Below, piece by piece: positions 21,346 to 33,900 of a DNA stretch of 64,000 nucleotides (within the stretch, counting starts at the first letter, position 1; each line of letters begins with the position of its first letter). Made by a program: the position numbers and the translations under genes. The notes under the pieces were generated by a model, which saw only the letters and a list, made by a program, of their open reading frames with translations, was not told the DNA's origin and ran no database searches. Source of the DNA: Malaya genurostris (lineage: Eukaryota > Arthropoda > Insecta > Diptera > Culicidae); assembly GCF_030247185.1 (NCBI RefSeq), contig NC_080571.1:349242254-349306253 (forward strand). Reading direction: 5' to 3'.

Positions 21346-24277
21346 AAACATGTTTGAAATATTTTACTCTAAGAAAATATGTAGGAAAATTTATTATTTT
21401 TCAAAAGTGTCAGATTCTACCCAAGTAAGTGGTGTAAAATTTGTCCCACAGAATAAGTCATAGCATTCCGGATTACTATTTGCTCTTGATAGGGGTTCGA
21501 TGAGAAACCAAACACCCTGCACATTATAAATCGCCCGAGTCTGGTCGCACGGAGCAGGCCATGAGTGCGGACGATGAGTGGGGATAACAATAAAATGTTT
21601 GACATAAATGCGTGACTCTGCGTTGAACGGTGTTCTACGAGCAGAAAGCATCGGCGTGAGCGACCATGCGATGATAGTCATGGCACACTGAGGCTGCGGT
21701 GTTGAACACGTTGTTAATGTCCGACTGCGATTGCCGTCGAGTGTCTCTAGTTTACGAGATTATCGTTGTGTGACATGTTGTTGATAGAATTCATTGAACA
21801 GTGATGTATGTTTTTATTTCGTTTGAATATGATATTTGGTGATGAGGAAAAATAGCACAAATTTAAACTTTTAAAAACTTGTTTGTTATTCATAAAAAAA
21901 ATTATCCTAATTCCCATTGTTGTTTTGGAACTGATGGAAGCTGTCACATCCTATAGATTACTGTGCTGATTTCCATATTCTTGATCTCCAAGTACTAGTT
22001 AATGAGATTTGGTTTGCATAAGTAATCTAAAAGATCAGTTAAAAGCAAAAAAAACTAATTCCATTTCCTGATGAATTCACAACTCAAAACTTAATTATCC
22101 TAAAACGTTTTGAGTCCCATCTCAAGTTCACTATATCGGAGGGTCCATCCCACTATCATCGCTTCCTGGCATGATTTATGATCTAGCTGTGAGAATAAAT
22201 CCTAATATACACATGAATATTTATGCCTGCTCATAATTTTTTATTCCTGCTGCGAGCGAACGAGAACCGACTCGTCCGTGCAATTTCTTTCCGTCTCCGG
22301 TGGGGACATGCCTGAAGATTCCCGGTGAGAACTAGGACCGATCATTTATCACCACCCACACCGTCGGACAAATGTGCCAGGCCACATGTCGATGACAAAT
22401 ACGAATTATCTCCCGACAGGACCAAGAAAACGAGTACGACAAAACGCAACCGGCAGCTGGGTGCCTTCATTTGACGGAGGACCAAATACCAACCGAAAGC
22501 TGTCAGCACGCCTGCCAGGACGATTTGAGAATGGTTGTTCACGTTTTTTTTGCCTACCCCTCAATCAAACCTTCTTGCTTCTCGCACTATCCGAACGGTA
22601 TAATGGGATCCACCTGTTTTTGATGAGGGTGCCGTGGAGAGACTGGGACGCGTCTAGGTTTTCTACACTGTCGTTTATGGAAAACGATTCATGGCTTACT
22701 GAGCGAAAGTTTAAAATTTATGCTTCATCACATCACGGAAGATCCTACTATCCTGATCTGTCTCATGGCCAACTATGTAGCAGATCGAATTTCTCGCTAA
22801 ATTAAGCATTCCGTTATCATTCCGCAATTGTGCCAATATTTTGTCGTCATTTGTTCACAAGTGGATCGTTGGAATTTTTGCTTCATTCGGTTCTGCTCAC
22901 AGTGCGGCTGCATAATTTGCATTTGGTCGGAGTGCTCCAATCAGCCCGATGTACAACAGAATATACGGGAGCAGCCGGCAATGGTCTGCTAGAAGCAAAT
23001 TTATAGCAAATTGCATTTGCATCATCATCCGGACTCGTTATGGTCCCGGATAGTTTCCGGCAGTACACTTAACCCCGGTTGAATATGCATTGTGTTGGTC
23101 GGCCACTCGGAGCAGGACAAAAAAAATAAATAAAAACAACTATCCGCATAATTTAGGGAGTTTGGAAGAGGATGCTTACTTTACTGCCAATATGAATTAT
23201 ATAAACCAACAGTATTTCTGCGGGTAACAGTCATGTTAAAGTAGCGAACAGCATTCTACCTATTGTGTAATTTTTTTCAAATTCATATCACCGTTTAATT
23301 GTCGAGAACAGTTCAGGTTTTCAACATTGACTGGCTTGTACTGTCGCTCAAAATAGCCGCCTTGGACCATTAGTTTTAATAATACTTATCAACGACCTCT
23401 GCAGATAGTGAAGATACCCAGGCAACAGGCCCACAAAAAAGAATTAACGCATCTAACTGTTGATTCTTTTTGTATCTCAGATCGCAGAGTTGATGGCCAT
23501 CGAACTCATTTCGATTCCCGGTTCCGGAAATAGTGGTTAAAAATCCCAAAACTCTGCTCTTTAAGCTGATATTGATGTACTTATCGTCGGTGTGGAAATC
23601 AAAATTAGTACATATAATGTTGAAACATTTTCTCGTTTACGTATTGAACGAGTCACCTCTATAAAGGAACACGTTGCACTAATCACTCTCCATGTTGGAA
23701 TCCATAATGTCAATAAGCTTCATACGCTTCTCCTAATCCCCTTCCTAATAGAGGATTTTGACCTATCAAGTATATAAAATCTAGTCATTCCGAAAGTGAC
23801 AAGTGTACAAAAGCAGTATTATTTTCTTACAATCAGAAAAATTATTGAGCCGGCTTGTTCTGATTCCTGATGTATCGAGTATGAAACGTAGAACGTAAAC
23901 GTCAACGTCCAGTTGAGTATCATTTTCAATATGTTTCTCCTTAGTGATTGGATGTGTTTCGCCTAATTTTTTTTCAGAGCTAAGCAAATTGTTAAAACTG
24001 GCAGCACTGTTTTCTCGATGAAATGATATGAACGAAGCGAGGTTTTTGTGTTGGTAAAAAACCAACTTTTCCAAGAAAAGCAGAGTTTTTTTTACAAAAT
24101 TATTGGCGGCTCTGTGTAGAGGAGAGAATTGTTAGAAACGAATTAGAAAAACGGAGAAGATTGCTACAAACGTGATTTCGCGAGAACTGTTAAAACTTAA
24201 AGTGACCGTGGACAGAAGCCAAGGAAAATAAATGTAAAAGTATTGGTAAAACAATACTTTTTCATATGGTAATAGTA
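21346..24277. other. gene-free, largely non-repetitive region
   Basis: 22250-23100 is less AT-rich and complex, unlike the surrounding repeats, and could hold regulatory or untranslated sequence, but I see no exon with credible splice sites. A short phrase at 23846-23873 (CTTGTTCTGATTCCTGAT) resembles the 3' end of the LINE at 6085-8754. Confidence 0.4.
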
Positions 24278-24514
24278 GGGTAACAGAGGTATTTTGGCCA
24301 CTTCATATATTTTGGCCCTCCTAACAAACTTTATAGATTTCATCGGATTTTATCGATGTTAAGTAACTCATGTTGCATCAATTTGAAGCTAATCACATTA
24401 AATTACCTATTGCGGAAGAGGTTTTCAAAGATATTACAACATTTGGTGGATATTTTTACAAAGTGGACCAAAATAAAATCAATCCTGAAATGGGCCAAAA
24501 TACCTCTGTTACCC
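24278..24514. mobile_element. MITE, 237 bp, perfect TIRs, TA target duplication
   Basis: The ends are perfect inverted repeats of 22 bp: GGGTAACAGAGGTATTTTGG at 24278 and its complement ending at 24514. Both are flanked by TA (24276-24277 and 24515-24516). It has no coding capacity, so it is a non-autonomous element mobilised by a TA-targeting transposase. Confidence 0.9.
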
Positions 24515-24516
24515 TA

Positions 24517-26713
24517 TTTGTAAGTAGAGAAGAATGAAATAATAATATTTGTGTGCTGAAAGGAATACAGTTCCAAGAACAAAAAGTAAACATTGAAACT
24601 ATTCAAATCACCTAGCAGATCAGAGTGGACTTATCTTATCTTCATACTAATTCTGGAGTTAGCAAATTGCAATCATGCGACCAAAAGAATATAATGATTG
24701 TGCCAAAGAAGATAGTCGACTATTTGCCTTCGTTTGGTTCTAGACATTTTTCTTACATTAAAAATAGGAGTAAAAAGGAAGCTTTTACATTGATGGATTA
24801 AGTATAGTAACATCACACGAAACCAGAACAAACTCTGTTGCAATGGCTTTTTGTATTAATTTTAATTTTTGAATATGAAGCTCACATATTCAAAAAGTAC
24901 AAACTAAAAAATTCTACATTTTCCATTTTGTCGACAACTTCATCGTTTTCGGATAGGGAAGCAACCTCACCTAGAGAACAGTCAAGTGGCACTTGATAGA
25001 GGGCTGATCATAAATCGGCTATTTGCTCTGAAAAGATTTATCATGCAAATTTGAAGATATAATTTCATATATTGACGAAAATATTTTAGAACATTACCTA
25101 TTGATACCAAATTATTGGATCCAGTACAGTTTCTAAATTCTGTGGTATTGTTTTGAACTGGCACTTCTGGCAGTTCTTCCACTTTTCGAACTGATGAGTC
25201 CCGCACATACTCACTACCCAAAACACACTCTATCATCGTGTTCCATCTATTTTCCTATTCATTTTAGCGAATGAGCGCTGCTTTCGTTTTCTTAGATGGA
25301 CGAGGTATTTTGAAAAGATTGCAATACTTGAACGGTTTGTTTATTTTTTGCATTCCATAGCGACGGAAATAAGACAACAGGGTTGCGGATAACTAGGAGG
25401 GGAAGCAGTGTTTGAAATGGAAATTAGGCAAATGTTATCGTTTTTTTTTGAATATTGAAATTATAGATGGTGACTTACGAAATTAGTTTTAATCCGTAAT
25501 TTCAACTATATCAATGTGCGACTAATTGAAAATATTGCCATTTTTAGTGCATTGCAAGGTTTTTTTCTCTAATTATGTATGGCATCACTGCCATTTTAAA
25601 AGGGTGGTATTACCAATACTAAAGCAGGCCGACAAACTTTTTATCGTGGATTTTTGGAAAATTTTTAAAACCAGAACTGTGAGTTATTCAAAGGTTTTAT
25701 AATAAAAAGTTTAGATCAGAGGATAAGTTTACCGGTGAAGAACAACTCAAAAGAGTTTCATAAAGCTTACTTATATCACAGAGCTATAATGAGCAGTTAA
25801 ATTTTGAGGTGAGTAGAAAATAATAACATTCTAAGAAGAAACCTTCTAATAAAGGTCCGAAAAAGTTTTGCACAAATCATTCTTCAGAGTTGATAGTTTA
25901 TCATAAACATATATCAATATGATGAGTGATTATGTCACCAAACTGCAGTAGCAATTCTACGCAATATATTTACCCCTACGCGTAGAAAAAACATGTTTCA
26001 TGGTTTGTTTAAATCAAGAGCATGGCAAAATAACGGTAGGTGGGGTGGGAGGGTAGGCGGTTTCTTGGTTGCCATTTGTGGCTCGCTTCCATGGTCACCT
26101 TAAACCTAAAGTTGAAGTTAAAATTGTTCAAAACCTATATATGTATTACAATGCACCTAGTGGTGTAATGGTGCCTTTGTCATTAACGTTTCACGAGAAA
26201 TCGATGCAAGTTTTCTATTATACATTTTGAATAACTGTTTCCGGAACCGGAATACGGAGACTGTTGCAGTTGCAGTAAGTTTTTAGCACCTTCAAGTTCA
26301 AACAGTTTTGCAATCTGCTTCGAAAATTTCGACTATATGAAGGTTAGACATTTTGAACTTTCATCACCCTGGAAGTCGGAGGCGGATAAAATTCATCCTT
26401 GTTCAATAGAATAATAAGAACATTCTTTGTATCAAAACTCGACCGGTTAAGTCACGGTTGGTTTGTTTAGTTATAAACTAGTATGACCTGCATACTAGAA
26501 AATAATTCACTGGCTAGTTTTAAGAAATTGGTTTCCTTTTTCAGTACTCACAAACAGGGTTTTTCTGTCACTAGTGCTCAATTTGTTGTACCCCCTCCAC
26601 TATGTTTTAAGGAGAAAATATTGAAGTCATTTATTTTTTCATTGTTTAAAAATGAAAAAAAAACTATTTTTGTAAAAAAACATTTGTTTTGGTTTAATTG
26701 TTATTAAATAGTA
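24517..26713. other. gene-free AT-rich sequence
   Basis: An 84-codon minus-strand open stretch at 24982-25236 shows no recognised domain. 26150-26190 resembles the left end (CACCTAGTGGT.TAATGGTGCC) of the repeat family seen at 60885-61965. Nothing else is supportable. Confidence 0.4.
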
Positions 26714-27130
26714 GGGGAGACCGGGGCTAAGCTGGATACTTATAGTAATAAAAAGCATCCATTAAAAGTAGGTTTTCACCCAATATATTTATACCGTTGT
26801 GTAGCTTCAACCTTCAAATCCAATTTCCCACTTGTGTTTTGGAAAAATATGCATAAGTTTCCGTTAAAAGTCGTGATGAAGTGACCAACCTTAAATATAA
26901 AATTTCAGAAGCTGCAGGGCGAAACCGGACACTTCTTGAAAATTGAAAAAAAAACCATTACACTTAGGTTTTTACTCATTCATTTATACAGTTTGTGACT
27001 TGAAATGACAAGCGTTAGTTTTTTTTTACCAAAACACCAATCCAAAATTCAATATGTAGGAACCGCGGGGCTAAACCGCACTTCGTTTGAGGCTAAACCG
27101 AAAATATTGGGTTGCTCTCAAAAAAAAGTC

Positions 27131-29415
27131 TAATTTCAATGTGTATCAGGCAACTTATAGTAAAGTAATTGATCGAAACAGTTATTTTGAGTGATAGTGC
27201 AGCTGTAGCAAGTGTGTGTTGTTTAGTGAAAAGTGTTATTATTGAACATTGCTGATTCGCGAAAACGAAAAATATTTCAGCGACAGAAGCTCAGAGATGG
27301 CGAGACTAGTCGCAAATGAAAGGTCTTCTCGTCAGCCAATACACAACAGATTGGTTTTGCGATTTGATGTTTACTTTTTAAGTTATACATAGTTAGATGT
27401 CAAAATTTTCAGTTTTTTGTAATTGCAATAATTGGATTGCATAGTTTCAAAACCATTCACTTTTAACAGAGTGCTCAGTGGTCCCAACCACATCAAAATA
27501 CGTTTTCTGTTTGAGTTTCAGAGGGTTGATTTTGGGACTTCATTGCATTCAGAAAAGCTTTTGTTTAGAACTGTCTTCTTCTTTGAATAAAATCAAAGTT
27601 GTCATTAATCCACTTAGAAGTGAGTTATAAGTTTTAATTTGCACACATTGGTAGTGTATTCAAGCCTTTTGAAGAATTATAGAACATATTACTACAAGAA
27701 AATATGTCGAACACATGGGCCCTTTAAAATGCATCGGTGTCGATATAAGGAGCATAGTTGATATGAGGCTCCCAAAATGTAGTTTTTCCATCATAACTTT
27801 GTTGAACATACAGACGAAAAAGGGAATTGAGGGAACCACGTGGTCGATTCACAATTCATACGCGACCCACTGTGCTCAGGCCTTAATAAATATGAAAATA
27901 CACTTTTAGAAATGAGTGTCTTAAGATTCGTTACTAAACGTAGCACTCTAATATGCGTTAGTTGTTCCCAAAACCTGTTGGGAGGTGTAAAAATGGTCCT
28001 TCATAATTTCTATCTGAAACAAATGATAACGATCGAATCTAAAATAAAACAATGGTAGATAAAAACTGATTCATCGTTTACGTCACTTATATCATCATAT
28101 CTCTGGAACTGGTAAGGATAGCCACTTGATCTTCAAACTTCACCAATAACTCAATAGTAGCTTTCAAACGAATCTAAGTTTGTTTAAATTGGTTCAGCAT
28201 TCTACACACACAAACACACAGAGAAACATTTTCTGATCTCATCGAGTTGGTCGTATGATCGAGCTCGATCAAAAGTCGTTTTTTTCAGCACTTCTATTAC
28301 CCTTCATAGAAGAAGGCAGAAACATTGATGCAAGAATATTCAAATGTATGAAGTGAGATTAAATGTGATTAATCGTTTTTGTACGCGAGTTTCCTTAATC
28401 GACAAGAAGTAAAGATACCTAAAAAACGGGATAATACAAATTTTCGCGTTTTAGTGAGCTATTGGTGCGCAAAGCAGTTCCCTGGAGAAACCCATTGTCA
28501 TTTCGCTCTTCCTTATTTTATTCCCTTCCTCAACGACTTATGACGAAAACTAAAAAATTGTACGGTTCGAAAGAGATTTTCAATAGCCGTGCTCATACTT
28601 CATCTGATTATGCAAATAATATTAATTAAAATAGTCGAGTTTAGTTTGTAAAACCGCCCTGACGACGCCAGCCCTCACAAGGTGTCGCTTCAATCGCTAT
28701 TTCGAGATATGCAGTTAGCCTATTGACATTACTTCGTATCGCGTCAGGCGTTGTTGTTCGATTGATGATGATCAAGTGATATTAGATGTATGAATTGATA
28801 GTGTAACTCCCGACAGCCGGTTGTCCGGAGTTTCACGACTTTCGGAAGAAATTTCGAATTCTAGCATGGAGCACACAATAATACAAAATGCGATAAAATT
28901 ACAACGAATTCTCGGTAGCCGGCAACCCAGAGCAATGAACACATAATAATGTGATAAGTAATAAGTAGAGATCACATTATCTACCAAGATAGATCCTGAT
29001 CACTACTGATAATACTACTCCTTTCCTGTGACACTTGTGATGATGCAGAGAATTTCTCGGTCATTACTAGCAACAAGTGTTGAACTAACGTTTCTTCCCT
29101 TCCCATATTGACCTCAATGGGCGTGGCCATCTACGTAATTGATCAGTCCATGTTCTAAGTCAGTTTATGTTGCACGTTGAGCATGAACTACGACTTGCCA
29201 AGTATCATGCATTTGGTTCAATATGCAATTTCAACTGGTTTCTGATCAATCTTGGAAAACTCACGGGCGGTCAATTAAGCTAGGCGTATCTAAGCTAAGC
29301 TATTGAAGCCTATTTGATTGTTTCACTACATATAACAGAACATATCAATTTGATTTATAGTAAATCTAGTTTTAATAAGTGATAAGAGGTAGAAATTTAA
29401 ATATAGATATAAATA
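27131..29415. other. gene-free interior of the candidate TIR element
   Basis: AT-rich sequence with short open frames only. 28075-28315 contains sequence of the CACACACAAACACACAG / GAAGAAGGCAGAAA type related to the repeat family ending at 61965. No gene was seen. Confidence 0.4.
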
Positions 29416-29443
29416 TTTAGGTATGTTTCAACAAATCGTTAAG
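29416..29443. repeat. 28-bp target-site duplication, left copy
   Basis: It reads TTTAGGTATGTTTCAACAAA and then TCGTTAAG, identical to 35515-35542. It fixes the 5' end of the LINE at 29444. Confidence 0.97.
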
Positions 29444-29912
29444 CCCTGGGCTTTGGATGATGAGCTACAGGGTGCGTACCCCCGCTTGGCGGATGGGGGT
29501 GGGAGTCAATTTACACTTCGCGTATTGACAAAGTCGGCCCATACCGAGATCGATCGTTCGCTTATAAATGTAAAAAAATGAAAATTATTATGTAGTCTGG
29601 ATCGATCACGGAGTGGACAGGACTAATAGTGCTTGAAATTGACAATAGGTCATTAGGTGGTTTCGAGCATTCTTATGCCTGGATTTGGTCACCAATTTGA
29701 ATTATCTTGATCCAGTTGGGATTAATGTTAATATATCATATTCGTCCTGAACTTGGTGAATTTAATTCGAAAAGGAGGACTAGTGTTATCAGGAATAGGA
29801 GTAAATTGACATCTTATGAACCGTTTAGGAACTTTCAAACCTTTCCGATCCGGTTCGGTATCGGTAATGTTTACAAATTGCAATGACGGCGAAACTGATT
29901 GATCAGGTGTAA

Positions 29913-30131
29913 ATGCACTCTCAAATCAGGAAAGGTTTGAATGTACTTAGATTTCTCCAACTTGGACACAGATGTCACCTTCTAACTAAGATTGTGAGAT
30001 GTGTGTTTCTGGAAGAGAACGGTTCACGTGGACCATTTCATACAATCACACCTAGTATTTCATCACGAAATACATGTAGTTCTTGTTTCCTGGTTGCGTG
30101 CTCAACACTAGAAGGCCCAAAACTTAGATAA
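29913..30131 (+). other. short open frame in LINE leader, also open in the deleted copy
   Basis: A 72-codon frame here corresponds to a 92-codon frame at 4900-5178 in the deleted copy, sharing VLRF.LGHRCHLLTK and SRNTCSSCFL. Differences between them are often amino-acid changing, so conservation probably reflects shared descent rather than coding. I do not call it a gene. Confidence 0.25.
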
Positions 30132-30599
30132 GACCTAAATTGCTCAAAAGCATTTAAAATGATTGAAAGAAAGAAAGTCAAAATAAAAAAAACTGACAGA
30201 ATAACTAAAAGCTGGTGCAGAGTGCCTTAGTGCTTATAACGTTAAACTAAGAATTAAATAAAGATCACAGAATGTTAAACAATCCATCCATTGTGTACAT
30301 AGTGTGACTTTACTGGGCAAGCTAGTGTTAAATGCGCACCCTTACATTATATAATTTAACGAAAGCACTAACATCTGATTTTATTTTATTTTATTTTATT
30401 TTAAAAACTAAATTAAATGAGAATGCTGAAGCAGAGGATTGTCATCGAGGATTCAAGGCCAAAAAGACGTGAGAAGGAAGACCCTAGTATTTACCAAGAT
30501 AGTGATGAAGGATGTTAGGTAACAACCTAACTGTCGGTAAGTGGTGGTGTGATGAAGTAGAAAGGTGAGTGAAACACTAATTTTTTTTTTTAAATCACT

Positions 30600-30627
30600 T
30601 TTATTATTATTATTATTATTATTATTG

Positions 30628-30677
<50 letters not shown>

Positions 30678-30770
30678 GTTATTGTTATTATTGTTGTTAT
30701 GACTTTATTATGATTATTATAATTATTGATATTATCATTATTATTATTATCATCATGAGCGTTATTTTTA
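30600..30770. repeat. (TTA)n microsatellite in LINE leader
   Basis: Long run of TTA with occasional TTG and TCA interruptions, about 150 bases upstream of the LINE start codon. The deleted copy has a shorter equivalent near 5545-5595. Confidence 0.95.
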
Positions 30771-30936
30771 TTGCTCTTATCTCTCCACTATTGTAACCTC
30801 CCGCTTTGTGGAGAGGTGAAATTAAATATGTCCATAATCAAGAGTCTTTTAAGATTAAGCTAATGAATTTCCAATCTCTATACATCCAAATTAGCGATAA
30901 CATAATAAAAGGGAAACTATATAATAATTTCAAATA

Positions 30937-33900
30937 ATGGAGCACATGAAGTTTGATGGAGGAGTAGTGTTAATTAAAAAAATACCTGGAGATGGTCACT
31001 GTCTATTCGCTGCAATAGTACACCAAATGTACAAAACAGAAATTGGATCCAAGGACCACCATTCCAAAATAAAGGAGTTACGTAGACAAGTTGTTGAACA
31101 TATTAAAAATAACATTGATGACTATAAAAGTTCTTTAACGATCACTATATGCGAAAATCGGCAATCAAGCTCAGTAATAGACATTGATCATAAAATTCAC
31201 GAATTTTTGAACCGACTTGGAAAAACAAACGAATGGGGTGGAGAGGAAACGATATCAGCAGCAGCAAAAACATTGAACAGAAAGATTATTGTATATAATG
31301 AAAACGCCTCAACTATCTCATTCGAATCAGCAACAGCATTTGGAGTCCTGAGAATTGCATACAGAAGCTACGGAAGAGATACCAGAAACTCATTACGAAA
31401 CCATTATGACAGTGTCATTCAAAGAATGAGCACGCCAAATATGCACGTCATCCTTTCTGATAATAGCAATTCTGAAAATTATAAGCAAAAATTTCTCCCA
31501 CCGGTTGAAAGAATTACAGACTTGCAAAATAAAATAGCTGTAAATACCTCACAACTAAGCAACTGCTCTGAGAGACAACATATTTCTGTACAAATGAATA
31601 ATAACAACAAAGAATTCAAAATACTTAGCTGGAACTCAAGGGGATGTTCAGTCGAATCAAAGCGTAGAGACATGGACGAACATTTCGCTAAAGAAGGGTT
31701 TTTACTAATCGCTCTGCAAGAGACAAGAATGGCAGAATGCTGCATTGAAACCAACAATTATTACTGGTTCAATGTGAACACAGCTCACGAAGGCCAAGCC
31801 AGAATTGGTGGTGGAACAGCTGTCGTAGTGGCGAAAACGGTGTATAAACAAAATAAATTCTTCAAAATTAGTGATAAAACATGCTCATATATAATGAATA
31901 TATTTGGTAAAAATATTATGTTTATATCAACATACATTAGGAGTGACACACAACATGAATTCGGAATCATTTCAAGATTCCTCCTCAACACGCAAGCGGA
32001 CTCGAACAGAAACACTATAATCATGGGGGACTTCAATGCTCATATTGGGTCAAAAGACCTGATCGATGATGATACTAAAATTGTGGGTAGGAGTTTGATG
32101 CATGACTATTGCAACCAGAATGGAATAAGTCTAAAACATTTTATGCACGGATTACAATTACAAAACTACCTAACATTCAGCAAATCACAATCTGTTCAAT
32201 ACACATGGACGAACGGAAAAACAACATCACAATTAGACCACGTACTAATGTCAAAAATGGATTTCCTTATGATTCCAATAATTAGGGCATACTTCCTACC
32301 TATGTTAAAAAGTGATCACAAAATGATTTCATGTACATTAAAAAGTAAAACAATACCCATCAGTCAGACACAAAAAATTGGCAACCCCTCCAAAAGACTA
32401 AGATTTGACTTAAATGCTTTGAAAATGAATGAAGTTGATCGAAAAAAATTTCAGAACGAATTGGACCAAAGGCTCACTAACAATAGTGTAAAAGAGATTT
32501 CTGGGATTGATGAAAAATGGAACAATGTCAAAAGCGCCATATTAGAAGCTGCGGCAACTCATCTAACTAGCACAGGCTCACCACCCACACCGCGAAGAAC
32601 GAAAGCGCTAGAGGCATACGAAATTGCACACACAAAATGTCTGAAAGACAGACACAATCCTATTCTTAAAAAAGAGCAACGAAAAACAAGAGTTATGAAG
32701 AGAAAGGCTTATCAAAATCACTTTTCTGAAAAAGTCGATAACTTTTTAGCAGCAATTCAAAATGAAAATCCACTGGCACAAATGTCAAAAACATTCCGCT
32801 TCATAAAAGTACACAAAAGACAAAAAATGAATAAAAAACGGGCCTATATAAGTATTCAAAAATGGGAAGATAAACTGCAAAATTTTACCACCGTAAATGA
32901 AATTCAGCCAAACAAATATCTATTAAATGAAGACGACGGAAGAAACGCTGGACCGAATCCATCCTTAGAAGAAATTAACAGAATTATATGGTCAATGAAA
33001 AACAACAGCGCCCCAGGGATAGATGCAATTCATAGTGAATTTTTAAAATATGGATCCGAGTCACTCACACACGAGCTGACAGAAATAATAAATGAAGTTT
33101 TCAGAACAAACGCAGTACCTAAATCTTGGACTGAAACTTTGCAAATCCCCATTCCGAAAATTCCAAATCCAAAAAACACTAATGACTACAGACGTATAAC
33201 TTTATGTTCCATCGCCTACAAAATTTACGCGAAAATCTTACTAACTCGTCTAGAGAGCCAAGTGGATCCAATTCCTGGTTACCAAATGGCATTCCAACAC
33301 AAGAGGAGTGCTACAGATCAAATTTTCGTTATACGTCGCATCTTAGACGAAAGGTGGAGAAAAGGATGCAAAACAGTATTAGTATCTTTGGACTTGAAAC
33401 AAGCATTTGATCAGATAGATACATCTAAAGCAGCAGCAATAATGACGTCCATGGGAGTTTCAAAGGCACTCATAAACCGCATCATATCAGCATGCATCAA
33501 TGAGACAACAACGGTGCAGTGGTTCAACCAAAGAACAACAACTAGGATTAAAAATAGAGGAATCAAACAAGGATGTCCACTAAGCCCGTATTTATTTATT
33601 CTCATGCTCCATCATGTTTTATTATCGGTTCAAGAATTTATGCCAGAAATAAAGTTAAAACAAGGTCATCAAATTAAAATACCATGCATAATGGGGTATG
33701 CGGATGACCTCATTTTCATTTGCAACAATGATGAAGATGTCGAACGACTGCTGGAAATTTTGGAACCGCTACTATTATCAATCGGACTAGAAATCAACGT
33801 TAAAAAAACTAAGGTTTTATATAGGGATCCATTTGTTGTAAACAATATTGAGCAAGAAAAACTGGCAAAATTTGGAAAATATGAATTACCAGTAGTCACC

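Noticed and set aside
21394..21681. 95-codon minus-strand open frame with HSWPAPCDQTRAIYNVQG.
   Set aside because: A second frame on the same strand is open over the same bases and no family is recognised; probably a chance opening in a repeat.
24982..25236. 84-codon minus-strand open frame (ECVLGSEYVRDSSVRKVEEL) that could be an exon.
   Set aside because: The possible donor is weak (ATAG then GTAATGTT), no acceptor or homologous domain is visible, and the flanks look non-coding.
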